A stretch of 64,000 nucleotides of DNA from Pseudolysinimonas_A sp049651805 (GTDB lineage: Bacteria; Actinomycetota; Actinomycetes; Actinomycetales; Microbacteriaceae). Of this stretch, positions 26,758 to 36,962 are shown piece by piece. How positions within the stretch are numbered: the stretch's first letter is position 1; each line of letters starts with the position of its first letter. The stretch is taken from contig NZ_JBASCU010000005.1 in assembly GCF_049651805.1 (NCBI RefSeq), positions 31,494 through 95,493 of the forward strand. The letters run 5' to 3'. The translations under genes were made by a program, and so were the position numbers. A model generated the notes under the pieces. The model had not been told where the DNA came from, searched no databases, and saw only the letters and a list, made by a program, of their open reading frames with translations.

Positions 26758-27540
26758 ATGCGCCGTAAGATGCTCACCCCTCTCGCCGGACTGGTCGCCG
26801 TCGCCCTCGCGGGGCTCACCGGATGCGCCCTCGGCGCCCCGTCGCCGAGCCCGACGCCGACCGCGTCGGCCTCTCCGACGGCGACGGTTCCCGTCGAGGC
26901 GGCTCCGACCGACACGCCGACGACGGTAGCTTCGCTCCCCGGCAGCGCCCTGATGCGGGTGTCGGTCACCGCCGCGGCCGCCGGCGAAGAGGTGCGCCTC
27001 GAGCTCACCTTCAACCGGGCGCAGACCGGCGTGATCGCAGTCGACGCCTTCGAGGCGGTGCAGGAGGCGTGCCCCAACGCGATCACGTCGCAGCTCGAAC
27101 TCTTCCCCGGACTCGAGCCGACCGGCGTCATCACGTCGGACCTCTCCATGGTCGGCGATTGGCCCGAGGGCATGACCGTCGCCGTCGCCGCCGGGGGAGT
27201 GATCGCGTCGTTCGGCGAGGGCCGCAGCGTCGCCGACACCCAGGACGACCCGGGAGCGTTCGGCTGCACCGTGCCGATCGTCACCGGGATGGGTCCTGCG
27301 GAGTTCACCAGCCTGCTGCTCGGCGATCCGGCGGTCACCGACCGGCTCGACCTCGAGGCTCAGGTCGCCGATGGCATCTTCGGGTTCGAATCCGACGCCG
27401 GATCAGCAGTCGAGGTGCGTTGGGTCGACTGCGTCATCCAGCTCTCGAGCGCCGCCCAACGGCTGTCGACCGAGTTCGGCTGGACCCTCCCGGCCCAGTG
27501 GGGCGACGGCTGCGTGATCGGCAACGACGGCACCGTCTAA
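26758..27540 (+). CDS. Lipoprotein of unknown function
   Basis: 260 residues. Signal peptide with lipobox LTGC (Cys ~23), then a Ser/Pro/Thr-rich linker (about 27-60) and a domain with four cysteines (AFEAVQEAC, FGCTVPI, RWVDC, WGDGC) that may form two disulfides. No known family recognised. The start at 26758 has almost no ribosome-site spacing; ATG 26770 is an alternative. It lies just after the two wall hydrolases and may be co-transcribed with them. Confidence 0.75.
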   Translation: MRRKMLTPLAGLVAVALAGLTGCALGAPSPSPTPTASASPTATVPVEAAPTDTPTTVASLPGSALMRVSVTAAAAGEEVRLELTFNRAQTGVIAVDAFEAVQEACPNAITSQLELFPGLEPTGVITSDLSMVGDWPEGMTVAVAAGGVIASFGEGRSVADTQDDPGAFGCTVPIVTGMGPAEFTSLLLGDPAVTDRLDLEAQVADGIFGFESDAGSAVEVRWVDCVIQLSSAAQRLSTEFGWTLPAQWGDGCVIGNDGTV

Positions 27541-27566
27541 GCCGAACCGCCTCTGGCGGGGCGCTC

Positions 27567-27608
27567 CCTCGGTGGTCGAGTAGCCCGCGTAGCGGGCGTG
27601 TCGAGACC
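27567..27608 (+). repeat. Hairpin repeat family 1, copy at the ppa 3' end
   Basis: Begins CCTCGGTGGTCGAGTAG and ends GTCGAGACC. The centre forms the stem CCCGC-GTA-GCGGG. It fills the gap between convergent genes and directly abuts the ppa stop, so it may act as a terminator. Other copies are at 36793, 36841 and 36908. Confidence 0.85.
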
Positions 27609-28100
27609 CTAGTGCGTCGGAACGTAGGCGGCGTAGGAGGCCGCGACGATCTCCTCGGCTTCGGCCTTGTCCCCCCAGCCTTCGGTCTTGACCCATTTGC
27701 CGGGCTCAAGATCCTTGTAGTGCTCGAAGAAGTGCTCGATCTCTTTGCGCTTGTACTCCGGTACGTCGGCGAGATCCTGGATGTGGTCCCAGCGCGGGTC
27801 TCCCGCGGCGACCGCGACGATCTTCGCGTCGCCGCCCCCGTCATCCGTCATCTTGAAGACGCCGACGACGCGCACGTTCATGCCGATGCCGGGGAACAGC
27901 GGGTACTCGCCGATGACGAGAACGTCGAGCGGGTCGCCGTCGTCGGCGAGGGTGTTCTCGAAGAAGCCGTAGTCGGTCGGGTACGCCATCGGGGTGTACA
28001 GCACCCGGTCGAGCATGACTCGCCCGGTCTCGTGGTCGATCTCATACTTGTTGCGGCTGCCCTTGGGGCACTCGATGACGACGGCGTAGCTGCTGGACAT
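27609..28100 (-). CDS. ppa: Inorganic pyrophosphatase
   Basis: 163 residues, the usual length for bacterial family I PPase. The active-site signature DGDPLDVLVI is present (about residues 54-63), with upstream KYEIDH and downstream Lys/Asp ligands. It hydrolyses PPi to phosphate in the cytoplasm and drives biosynthetic reactions. It is divergent from tilS, with only a 42-bp gap between the starts. Confidence 0.95.
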   Translation of the reverse strand: MSSSYAVVIECPKGSRNKYEIDHETGRVMLDRVLYTPMAYPTDYGFFENTLADDGDPLDVLVIGEYPLFPGIGMNVRVVGVFKMTDDGGGDAKIVAVAAGDPRWDHIQDLADVPEYKRKEIEHFFEHYKDLEPGKWVKTEGWGDKAEAEEIVAASYAAYVPTH

Positions 28101-28142
28101 GACGCTCCTGGTTCTTCGGAAAGGCGGGTCTAACGTTAGTCG

Positions 28143-29252
28143 ATGCCTGATTCCGCTCGACCTCGGCTGACTCCCGCGGTCGCCGATGTGCGCCGCGCCG
28201 TTCGTGCGGGTCTCTTTCCGTTTTCAGGAAACGGTGGGACAGAAGTGGCGGAAGTCACCTCAGACCTGGGTTCCGAGTCGACATCTTCCACTTCCTCCCC
28301 TCACCTTCCTGAAAACGGAAAGCCCCTCGTGCTCGTCGCGCTGTCGGGCGGGCCGGATTCACTGGCGCTCGCGGCGGCCGTCGCTTTCGAGGCGTCGCGG
28401 GTCGGGGTGCGGGCGGGGGCGGTGATCGTCGACCATCAGTTGCAGAACGGGTCGGATGCCGTGGCCGAGCGCGCGGCGGAGCAGGCGCGGGCGCTGGGAC
28501 TCGATCCGGTACGCGTCGTGGCTGCGGACGTCGCGGCCGGGGGTTCTCGGGAGGCGGCCGCGCGCGACGCTCGGTACGACGCCCTCGCCGCAGTCGCTGC
28601 CGAGATGGGCGCCGGGGCGGTGCTGCTCGGCCACACCCTCGACGACCAGGCCGAGACTGTGTTGCTCGGGCTCGCACGCGGCTCGGGCGGGGGGAGTCTG
28701 CAGGGCATGGCGCCGGTGGCGGGGCTGTACCGCCGGCCGCTGCTCGGCATCCGGCGCTCGACCACCGTGCAGGCCTGCGCCGATGGGGGGCTGGAGGCGT
28801 GGGCCGACCCGCACAACGCCGCCCCCGCCTACACGCGGGTGCGGGTGCGCAACACCGTGCTGCCCGTGCTCGAAGCCGAACTCGGGCCGGGGGTCGCCGA
28901 GGCGCTCGCCCGCACCGCGGAGCAATTGCGGGAAGACGAGGATGCCTTCGCCACGATGATCGATGAGGTCGCCGAAGAACTCGCGGAACACATCGACTCC
29001 GGGATCGCCGTGCCCGTGGCCGTGCTCGCCGCGAATCCGGCGGCGCTGCGGCAGCGCATCATCCGCTTCGTGGTGCAGAGCGAGTTCGGGGTGTCACTCA
29101 GCCGCGCCCACACTCTCGAGATCGCGCGGCTCGTCACCGACTGGCACGGGCAGGGGCCGCTCGACGTTCCGGGAATCTCGATCGCGCGGGCCGGTGGCAG
29201 AATCGAGTTTCGAGCACGAGTCGCTGAGGAGCACGCGGATGGACACGACTGA
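28143..29252 (+). CDS. tilS: tRNA(Ile)-lysidine synthase with an in-frame repeat insertion
   Basis: 369 residues. TilS modifies C34 of tRNA-Ile (CAT) to lysidine and is essential. The PP-loop ATPase motif LVALSGGPDS is at about 61-70, with LGHTLDDQAETVLLGL, RPLLGI and a C-terminal substrate-binding part. The typical N-terminal helix RPRLTPAVADVRRAVRAGL is at 6-24, but about 37 residues (24-60) come from a 109-bp palindromic element inserted in frame. That segment is Ser/Thr/Gly-rich and unlike the rest. GTG 28329 after the element is a conceivable but poor alternative start. The 3' end overlaps hpt by 14 bp. Confidence 0.9.
   Translation: MPDSARPRLTPAVADVRRAVRAGLFPFSGNGGTEVAEVTSDLGSESTSSTSSPHLPENGKPLVLVALSGGPDSLALAAAVAFEASRVGVRAGAVIVDHQLQNGSDAVAERAAEQARALGLDPVRVVAADVAAGGSREAAARDARYDALAAVAAEMGAGAVLLGHTLDDQAETVLLGLARGSGGGSLQGMAPVAGLYRRPLLGIRRSTTVQACADGGLEAWADPHNAAPAYTRVRVRNTVLPVLEAELGPGVAEALARTAEQLREDEDAFATMIDEVAEELAEHIDSGIAVPVAVLAANPAALRQRIIRFVVQSEFGVSLSRAHTLEIARLVTDWHGQGPLDVPGISIARAGGRIEFRARVAEEHADGHD
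28214..28322. repeat. 109-bp palindromic repeat element (family 2) inside tilS
   Basis: Perfect 17-bp inverted ends (28214-28230 and 28306-28322; CTTTCCGTTTTCAGGAA and its complement). The interior is also largely self-complementary, so the RNA could form a long hairpin. The reading frame passes through without a stop. Ends match the consensus CCGTTT[GT]CAGGAA shared with the elements at 44945 and 45967. Confidence 0.85.
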
Positions 29253-29790
29253 CATCGAGGGCGACCTCACCGAAGTGCTCTTCACGGAAGGCCAGATCCA
29301 CGCCCGCATCGCCGAGCTGTGCCGCGAGATCGAAGCCGACTACGAGGGCCGCGACCTGCTCATCGTCGGGGTGCTCAAGGGCGCCGTCATGGTGATGGCC
29401 GACCTCGCGCGGGAACTCAAGCGCGACGTCGAGATGGACTGGATGGCGACCTCCTCGTACGGCACGAGTACCGAGTCGAGCGGCGTCGTGCGCATCATCA
29501 AAGACCTCGACACCGACATCGCCGACCGGCACGTGCTCATCATCGAAGACATCGTCGACTCCGGCCTCACCCTCTCCTGGCTGCGCACCAACCTCGAGAG
29601 CCGCAATCCGGCATCCCTCGAGGTGTGCGCCCTGCTGCGCAAACCCGAGGCCGCCAAGGTCGACATCGAAGCGCGCTACGTGGGCTTCGACATCCCGAAT
29701 GCTTTCGTCGTCGGCTACGGCCTCGACTACGCGGAGCGGTACCGCAACCTGAGGTCGATCGGCATCCTCGCCCCGCACGTGTACTCGTAG
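29239..29790 (+). CDS. hpt: Hypoxanthine phosphoribosyltransferase
   Basis: 183 residues from ATG 29239, preceded by GAGGAG; the start lies inside the tilS end (14-bp overlap). The PRPP-binding signature VLIIEDIVDSGLTL is at about residues 97-110. It salvages hypoxanthine and guanine to IMP and GMP. The tilS-hpt-ftsH order is conserved across Actinobacteria. Confidence 0.95.
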   Translation: MDTTDIEGDLTEVLFTEGQIHARIAELCREIEADYEGRDLLIVGVLKGAVMVMADLARELKRDVEMDWMATSSYGTSTESSGVVRIIKDLDTDIADRHVLIIEDIVDSGLTLSWLRTNLESRNPASLEVCALLRKPEAAKVDIEARYVGFDIPNAFVVGYGLDYAERYRNLRSIGILAPHVYS

Positions 29791-29810
29791 GGGGTCCTCC
29801 TAGAGCCGAC

Positions 29811-29833
29811 CCGACGCCCGAGACGGGCGTCGG
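29811..29833. terminator. Hairpin terminator between hpt and ftsH
   Basis: Perfect 10-bp arms CCGACGCCCG/CGGGCGTCGG (29811-29820, 29824-29833) with loop AGA, 21 bp after the hpt stop. No U-tract. The remaining gap to ftsH contains a further small GGCGC-GAAA-GCGCC hairpin. Confidence 0.65.
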
Positions 29834-29940
29834 CGCTGGGACCGCGGCGGCGGCGCGAAAGCGCCCCCGCCCATAGCGAAGTCCGCGCCCAGCGAACACC
29901 GGGGCGGCGTCCAGTAATGGGGCGATACCCTGGCTGTCTC

Positions 29941-31944
<2,004 letters not shown>

Positions 31945-31951
31945 GTCGGCG

Positions 31952-32527
31952 ATGACCGTCGATCAGGGCCGCATCGAGGCTGCCGTGGCCGAGCTGCTGG
32001 CAGCGATCGGTGAGGATGCCACGCGCCCCGGCCTGCAGCGCACCCCGAAGCGCGTGGCCGAGGCGTACGCGGAGTACTTCGCCGGCCTCGACGTCGACCC
32101 GGTCGCGATCCTGCGCGACGGGGTGGATGCCGCGGGCGACGGGGAGCGCGGAGACCTCGTGCTGCTGCGCGGCCTCGAGTTCCGGTCGATGTGCGAGCAC
32201 CACCTGCTGCCGTTCCGCGGGGTCGCGCACGTCGGCTACCTGCCCGGCGGCAAGGTCGTCGGACTCGGCCGCCTCGGCACCGTCGTCGAGACCCTCGCCG
32301 CCCGGCCGCAACTTCAGGAGCGCCTCGGCGAGCAGATCGCCGACGCCCTCGACGAGGGTCTCGCCCCGCGCGGCGTGATCGTCGTGCTCGACGCCCAGCA
32401 CGACTGCGTCGCCGCCCGGGATGCCCGCCAGACCCGCTCGACCACCGTCACCGTCGCCAGCCGCGGGGCGCTCACCGAACCCGCCGCGCGGGCCGAGGCG
32501 ATGACCCTGATCGGAGCCGCGTCATGA
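31952..32527 (+). CDS. folE: GTP cyclohydrolase I
   Basis: 191 residues from ATG 31952; the longer open frame overlaps ftsH. The zinc site is Cys81 and His84 in MCEHHLLPF, with Cys152 in QHDC. It converts GTP to 7,8-dihydroneopterin triphosphate, the first step of folate synthesis. The stop overlaps the folP start by 4 bp. Confidence 0.95.
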   Translation: MTVDQGRIEAAVAELLAAIGEDATRPGLQRTPKRVAEAYAEYFAGLDVDPVAILRDGVDAAGDGERGDLVLLRGLEFRSMCEHHLLPFRGVAHVGYLPGGKVVGLGRLGTVVETLAARPQLQERLGEQIADALDEGLAPRGVIVVLDAQHDCVAARDARQTRSTTVTVASRGALTEPAARAEAMTLIGAAS

Positions 32528-33315
32528 CGATCATCATGGGCATCCTCAATGTCACCCCCGACTCGTTCAGCGACGGCGGGCGGTTCGACCAGACGGATGC
32601 CGCCATCGCCCGCGGGCTGGAGCTTCGGGATGCCGGCGCCGCGATCGTCGACGTCGGCGGCGAGTCGACCCGGCCGGGGGCCGCGAAGATCGACGCCGTC
32701 GAGGAACGGGCCCGGGTCATCCCGGTCATCGCCGCGCTCTCGCAGGAGGGCGTCTCGGTGAGCATCGACACGATGAACGCCGCCACCGCACTCGCCGCGA
32801 TCGACGCGGGAGCGCAGTTCGTGAACGACGTGTCGGGCGGGCTCGCCGACGACGGGATGCCGCGGGTCATCGCCGAGACCGGCGTGCACTATGCGGTCAT
32901 GCACTGGCGTGGCGGGGCCGACGTGACGCCGGCTTTCGGCGATGTCGTCGCGGAGGTGCGCGCCGAGTTGAAGGCGCGAGTCGCGGCCCTCGTCGTCGCC
33001 GGCGTCGACCCGGCGAAGATCGTGCTCGACCCGGGTCTCGGCTTCGGCAAGGCACCCGAGCACAACTGGGCGCTGCTAGGTCACTTCGACGAGATCGCGT
33101 CGCTCGGCCACGGCATCCTCATCGGTGCCTCGCGTAAGCGCTTTGTCGGTGCGCTGCTGCCCGACGACGCCCCCATGGAAGACCGTGACCTCCCGACCGC
33201 CGTCATCTCGGCGCTCGTCGCCCGGCAGGGGGCGTGGGCCGTGCGCGTGCATGACGTGCTCTCGACCCGCATCGCGCTCGAGGTCGCGGCCGCCGTCACC
33301 GAGGGGGCGGAGTGA
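32524..33315 (+). CDS. folP: Dihydropteroate synthase
   Basis: 263 residues from ATG 32524 (ATGA overlap with folE). The two signatures are MGILNVTPDSFSDGG (N-terminus) and DVGGESTRPGA (about 43-53). It joins p-aminobenzoate to the pterin diphosphate and is the sulfonamide target. It is coupled to folB by a 4-bp overlap. Confidence 0.96.
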   Translation: MTIIMGILNVTPDSFSDGGRFDQTDAAIARGLELRDAGAAIVDVGGESTRPGAAKIDAVEERARVIPVIAALSQEGVSVSIDTMNAATALAAIDAGAQFVNDVSGGLADDGMPRVIAETGVHYAVMHWRGGADVTPAFGDVVAEVRAELKARVAALVVAGVDPAKIVLDPGLGFGKAPEHNWALLGHFDEIASLGHGILIGASRKRFVGALLPDDAPMEDRDLPTAVISALVARQGAWAVRVHDVLSTRIALEVAAAVTEGAE

Positions 33316-33710
33316 GCGCCCCGGCGGAGCCTCTCCTCGACGAGATCCGGCTGACCGGCCTGCGGGTGACGGCGCATCACGGGGTGCTTGAGCACGAACG
33401 CCGCGACGGGCAGGTGTTCCTCATCGACGTCACTGTGCGGTTGCCGCTCGGCCCGGCCGCAGCGACCGACGACCTCGACCGCACGGTGCACTACGGCGAA
33501 CTCGCCGAAGCCGTCGTCGCCGCCGCCGAGAGCGAGCCCGTGGACCTGATCGAGACCGTCGCCGAGCGCGTCGCCGATGTCGCTCTCGGATTCGCCGCCG
33601 CTCACGAGGTCGTGGTGACGGTGCATAAGCCGAACGCGCCGATCACGGTGCCGTTCGACGACGTGAGTGTGACGATTCTCCGTCGTCGAGAGGCGGGGCG
33701 ACGCCCGTGA
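33312..33710 (+). CDS. folB: Dihydroneopterin aldolase
   Basis: 132 residues from GTG 33312. The family signature GLRVTAHHGVLEHERRDGQVF is at about 16-36, with catalytic Lys in HKPNAP near 105. It cleaves dihydroneopterin to 6-hydroxymethyl-dihydropterin. It overlaps both neighbours by 4 bp. Confidence 0.94.
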   Translation: MSAPAEPLLDEIRLTGLRVTAHHGVLEHERRDGQVFLIDVTVRLPLGPAAATDDLDRTVHYGELAEAVVAAAESEPVDLIETVAERVADVALGFAAAHEVVVTVHKPNAPITVPFDDVSVTILRRREAGRRP

Positions 33711-34204
33711 GCGTGCATCTGCGCCACATCGAGGCGGATGCCGTCATCGCCGTCGGCAGCAACCTCGGCGACCGCACGGAGATGTTCAACGCCACGGTGC
33801 GAGCCCTCGCCGAAGCCGACGGCATCGAGGTGACGGCGATCTCGACGCCGATCGAGTCGGTCGCGGTGCGGCCCGACGGCGACGACGTGGATGCCCCCGC
33901 CTACCTCAACGCCATCGTGCTGGTGCGCACGACGATCGCGCCGCACGCCCTGCTGGCCCTGCTGCACGACATCGAGAACGAGAACGGCCGCGTACGCGAC
34001 GAGCGCTGGGGCGACCGCACCCTCGACCTCGACCTCATCGACTACGCCGGGATGCGCTCCGCCACCGCCGACCTCACCCTGCCGCATCCGCGCGCCCACG
34101 AACGCACCTTCGTGCTGGGCCCGTGGGCCGAAGTCGACCCCGAGGCCGAGCTGCCGGGGTACGGCCGAGTGGTCGACATCCTCGCCGCGCTGGAGGGCAG
34201 GTGA
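33707..34204 (+). CDS. folK: 2-amino-4-hydroxy-6-hydroxymethyldihydropteridine diphosphokinase
   Basis: 165 residues from GTG 33707. It opens with VIAVGSNLGDR and carries the signature RWGDRTLDLDLIDY (about 102-116), with PHPRAHERTFVLGPWAEV following. It adds diphosphate to the pterin for FolP. It overlaps folB and the DUF3180 gene by 4 bp each. Confidence 0.95.
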   Translation: MSVHLRHIEADAVIAVGSNLGDRTEMFNATVRALAEADGIEVTAISTPIESVAVRPDGDDVDAPAYLNAIVLVRTTIAPHALLALLHDIENENGRVRDERWGDRTLDLDLIDYAGMRSATADLTLPHPRAHERTFVLGPWAEVDPEAELPGYGRVVDILAALEGR

Positions 34205-34683
34205 CCAGAACCCGGGTCTCGACCCTCGTCGTGCTGCTGGCCATCGGCGCCGCCAGCGGGTTCCTCGTGCAGGTCGCGCTCGCCGCGGGGAGCTTGCCGA
34301 AGTATCAGCCCGAGTACACCCTCGCCCTCAGCCTGCTCTTCATCGCCGGAATCGCGATCGCGCTCGCGGTGCCGATCCGCCGCGCGACGCAGGGCAAGGT
34401 GCGCACCCGCATCGACCCGTTCCACGCGATGCGGGTCGTGCTGTTCGCGAAGGCGTCGAGCCTCGCCGGAGCGCTGCTCACCGGGGCCGCCGTCGGTTTG
34501 TTGGCCGAGCTGGTGACGCGCAGCGGCGGGCTCAACACCGACTCGCTGCTGCGGTCGCTCGCGGTGCTCGGCGGGGCGATCGCGGTGCTCGCGGCCGGCC
34601 TGATCGGCGAATACCTGTGCACGGTGCCGCCCGACGACGACGACCGCGACGTGGCACCCCTGCCGGGTAGCCTGGAGCCGTGA
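34201..34683 (+). CDS. DUF3180 membrane protein
   Basis: 160 residues from GTG 34201, overlapping folK by 4 bp. Four membrane helices are seen (about 7-28, 40-58, 80-102, 118-140). DUF3180 proteins are found almost only in Actinobacteria and usually follow folK. Function is unknown; location suggests a link to folate or envelope physiology but nothing more. Confidence 0.87.
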   Translation: MTRTRVSTLVVLLAIGAASGFLVQVALAAGSLPKYQPEYTLALSLLFIAGIAIALAVPIRRATQGKVRTRIDPFHAMRVVLFAKASSLAGALLTGAAVGLLAELVTRSGGLNTDSLLRSLAVLGGAIAVLAAGLIGEYLCTVPPDDDDRDVAPLPGSLEP

Positions 34684-35186
34684 CGACTCCAGAGGCTGAG
34701 ACCGCCGGCCCGATCGATCCGGTTCCCGGCGACTGGCAGCGGGTCTCGCCCAAGTACGTCGTCGTCGACCTGTTGGGCATTCTGGTGTCGGCGATCATCT
34801 TCACCGTCGGCGCGAGCATTCCGGCGATCGTGTCGGGCGTTGCGTGGCTTGTCGCGCTTCCGATCTTCATGTTCGTGCTCCATGCGGTCATCGCCGCCTT
34901 CACCCCGCGCCGGGTGCGCGCGCTCGGCTATCGGCTGCGCGTCGACGACCTGGTGTTCCGCAAAGGCATCATGTTCCTGCGCGTCGTGGCCGTGCCCTAC
35001 GGGCGCATGCAGCTCGTCGACATCAACCGCGGCCCGATCGCCCGCGCGTTCGGCCTGTCGGAGCTGAAGCTGGTGACCGCCGCCGCCTCAAGCCACGTCA
35101 CCATCCCGGGGCTGCCCGAAGCCGACGCCGAGATCCTTCGGGATCGCCTCGTCGAACTGGCGGAGAGCCGCCGGGCGGGACTGTGA
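34680..35186 (+). CDS. PH-domain membrane protein (YdbS-like)
   Basis: 168 residues from GTG 34680, coupled to the DUF3180 gene. Two helices (about 28-65) precede a bacterial PH (bPH2/DUF304) domain with VDDLVFRKGIMFLRVVAVPYGRMQLVDI. Proteins of this type occur in pairs with a larger YdbT-like protein, which is the next gene. The function is not well established; related Bacillus proteins have been linked to antimicrobial peptide resistance. Confidence 0.87.
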   Translation: MTTPEAETAGPIDPVPGDWQRVSPKYVVVDLLGILVSAIIFTVGASIPAIVSGVAWLVALPIFMFVLHAVIAAFTPRRVRALGYRLRVDDLVFRKGIMFLRVVAVPYGRMQLVDINRGPIARAFGLSELKLVTAAASSHVTIPGLPEADAEILRDRLVELAESRRAGL

Positions 35187-36784
35187 CCGAGCCTCAGGAC
35201 GGCGCCTCCCCCGAGCAGCCGACTCTGGACTCGACGGGGCTGGCGGATGGCGAGTGGCATCGCCTGCACCCCCTTACCCCCCTGCTGCGCGGCGGTCTGG
35301 GCTTCATCGCGATCATCGGCATCCTGATCGCGAACCTGCGCGAGCGGCTCATCGAATGGTTCCTGCCGGGGTTCTGCCCGCCGGGGCAGGACTGCGGGGA
35401 GGGCGACCCGTTCGGGTACATCGTCGAGAGCGGCTACGCGATCATCGGCCTGCTCGCTCTGCTGGGCGTGCTGCTGGTGTTCGTCGCCGGCTTTTACGTG
35501 TCATGGCGCATGCACACTTTCCGCATCACCGATGAGGTCGTCGAGGTGCGCAGCGGCATCCTGTTCCGCACCCACCGCAAGGCGCGGCTCGACCGCATCC
35601 AGGGGGTGTCGATCGTGCGGCCGTTCTTCGCACGCCTCTTCGGCACGGCAAAGCTGGAGGTCGAGGTCGCGGGGCAAGACGCGAACGTGCCGCTCGCGTA
35701 CCTCGGCAATGCGGCATCCGACGCGCTGCGCGTCGACATCCTGCGTCGCGCGTCGGGCGCGCGGGCGGGGCAAGCCGCCGCCGGCAGCGCCGCACCCGCC
35801 GGGTCGCTGATCGACCGGCGCGTCTCGGAGCTGCTCGCCCCCGAACTCGACCCGTCGATCGCGCCACCAGAGTCGGTCGTGCACATGCACCCCGGTCGGC
35901 TGGTCGGCTCGACGCTGCTGAGCGGCAACACGCTCGCGCTTCTCGTGCTGGTAGCCGCAACCATCACCGGCATCGTCCTGTCGGTCACCGGCCTCCATGC
36001 CATGATCTGGACGCTGTTCACGCTCATCCCCATCGCCTTCGGTCTCGCCTCGTATCAGGTGAACCGGGTGCTCAAGTTCCTGAGGTACTCGATCGCGGCG
36101 ACCCCCGACGGCGTGCGCATCGGCTACGGCCTGCTTTCGACGCGCAACGAGACGGTGCCGCCCGGTCGCATCCATTCGGTCGCGGTCAGTCAGAGCATCT
36201 TCTGGCGGCCGGCGGACTGGTGGACGATCCGCGTCAACCGCGCCTCGCGCCAGTCGTCGTCGGATGGGCAGAGCTCCCAGCAGAGCACCGTGGTGTTGCC
36301 GGTCGGCTCGCGTGACGACGTGTTCCGGGTGCTCGAGCTGTTGCTTCCCGGGTTGGTCGCCGGAGATTCGGCCGAGACCGGCGCCGTGCGCGACATCCTC
36401 GAGCGCGGGCTCGCCGGGCGCGGCGGCGACGACGAGTTCACCACCTCTCCGCGGCGTGCGGCCGTGCTGCGCTGGTTCTCGTGGCGCCGCAACGGGTTCG
36501 CGCTCTTCCCGGGCGCCGTGCTGCTGCGCCGTGGCGCGATCTGGCGGGAACTGGCGATCGTGCCCACCCCGCGCGTGCAGAGCGTGGCGATCGAGCAGGG
36601 GCCGCTGTACCGGGCGATGCGCCTGGCCCATGTGCACGTGCACACCGTCGCGGGGCCGATCTCGCCCGCCCTCGGCGCGCTCGACGCGCGGGATGCCGAA
36701 GGCTTCTTCCGGGATGCTTCGGATGCCGCGGTCGCCGCCGCGGGCGCCGACACCAGTCACCGCTGGCGGTCGGGCGAAGCGTGA
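35183..36784 (+). CDS. PH-domain membrane protein (YdbT-like)
   Basis: 533 residues from GTG 35183, coupled to the YdbS-like gene; the longer open frame lies inside that gene. It contains three bPH2-type segments (around ITDEVVEVRSGILFRTHRKA, IAATPDGVRIGYGLLSTRNE and LFPGAVLLRRGAIWRELAIV) separated by membrane helices. With the preceding protein it probably forms a membrane complex. It ends the folate-PH run; a cluster of hairpin repeats follows. Confidence 0.87.
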   Translation: MTEPQDGASPEQPTLDSTGLADGEWHRLHPLTPLLRGGLGFIAIIGILIANLRERLIEWFLPGFCPPGQDCGEGDPFGYIVESGYAIIGLLALLGVLLVFVAGFYVSWRMHTFRITDEVVEVRSGILFRTHRKARLDRIQGVSIVRPFFARLFGTAKLEVEVAGQDANVPLAYLGNAASDALRVDILRRASGARAGQAAAGSAAPAGSLIDRRVSELLAPELDPSIAPPESVVHMHPGRLVGSTLLSGNTLALLVLVAATITGIVLSVTGLHAMIWTLFTLIPIAFGLASYQVNRVLKFLRYSIAATPDGVRIGYGLLSTRNETVPPGRIHSVAVSQSIFWRPADWWTIRVNRASRQSSSDGQSSQQSTVVLPVGSRDDVFRVLELLLPGLVAGDSAETGAVRDILERGLAGRGGDDEFTTSPRRAAVLRWFSWRRNGFALFPGAVLLRRGAIWRELAIVPTPRVQSVAIEQGPLYRAMRLAHVHVHTVAGPISPALGALDARDAEGFFRDASDAAVAAAGADTSHRWRSGEA

Positions 36785-36792
36785 CCTTCTCC

Positions 36793-36882
36793 CCTCGGTG
36801 GTCGAGTAGCGCCCGCAGGGCGCGTGTCGAGACCCTCCCCCCTCGGTGGTCGAGTAGCGCCCGCAGGGCGCGTGTCGAGACC
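36793..36882 (+). repeat. Hairpin repeat family 1, two identical tandem copies
   Basis: Two identical 42-bp units (36793-36834 and 36841-36882), spaced at a 48-bp period, beginning CCTCGGTGGTCGAGTAG and ending GTCGAGACC. The central stem is GCGCCC-GCA-GGGCGC. They follow the YdbT-like gene stop. Confidence 0.9.
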
Positions 36883-36907
36883 CCACCAGCGAGTAACCCG
36901 GCGGCGG

Positions 36908-36955
36908 GGTCTCGACACGCGCGCCGCTACGCGGTGCGCTACTCGACCACCGAGG
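36908..36955 (-). repeat. Hairpin repeat family 1, inverted copy
   Basis: 48 bp in opposite orientation to the tandem pair, with the same ends but a different centre (CCGC-GTA-GCGG stem plus flanks). It lies immediately upstream of the DUF2520-panC-lysS genes, so the three copies together form a structured barrier between two operons. Confidence 0.9.
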
Positions 36956-36962
36956 TCAGAAC

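Noticed and set aside
28329..29252. Shorter tilS start at GTG after the palindromic element
   Set aside because: It would begin right at the PP-loop and lose the conserved N-terminal helix, which is intact upstream in the same frame.
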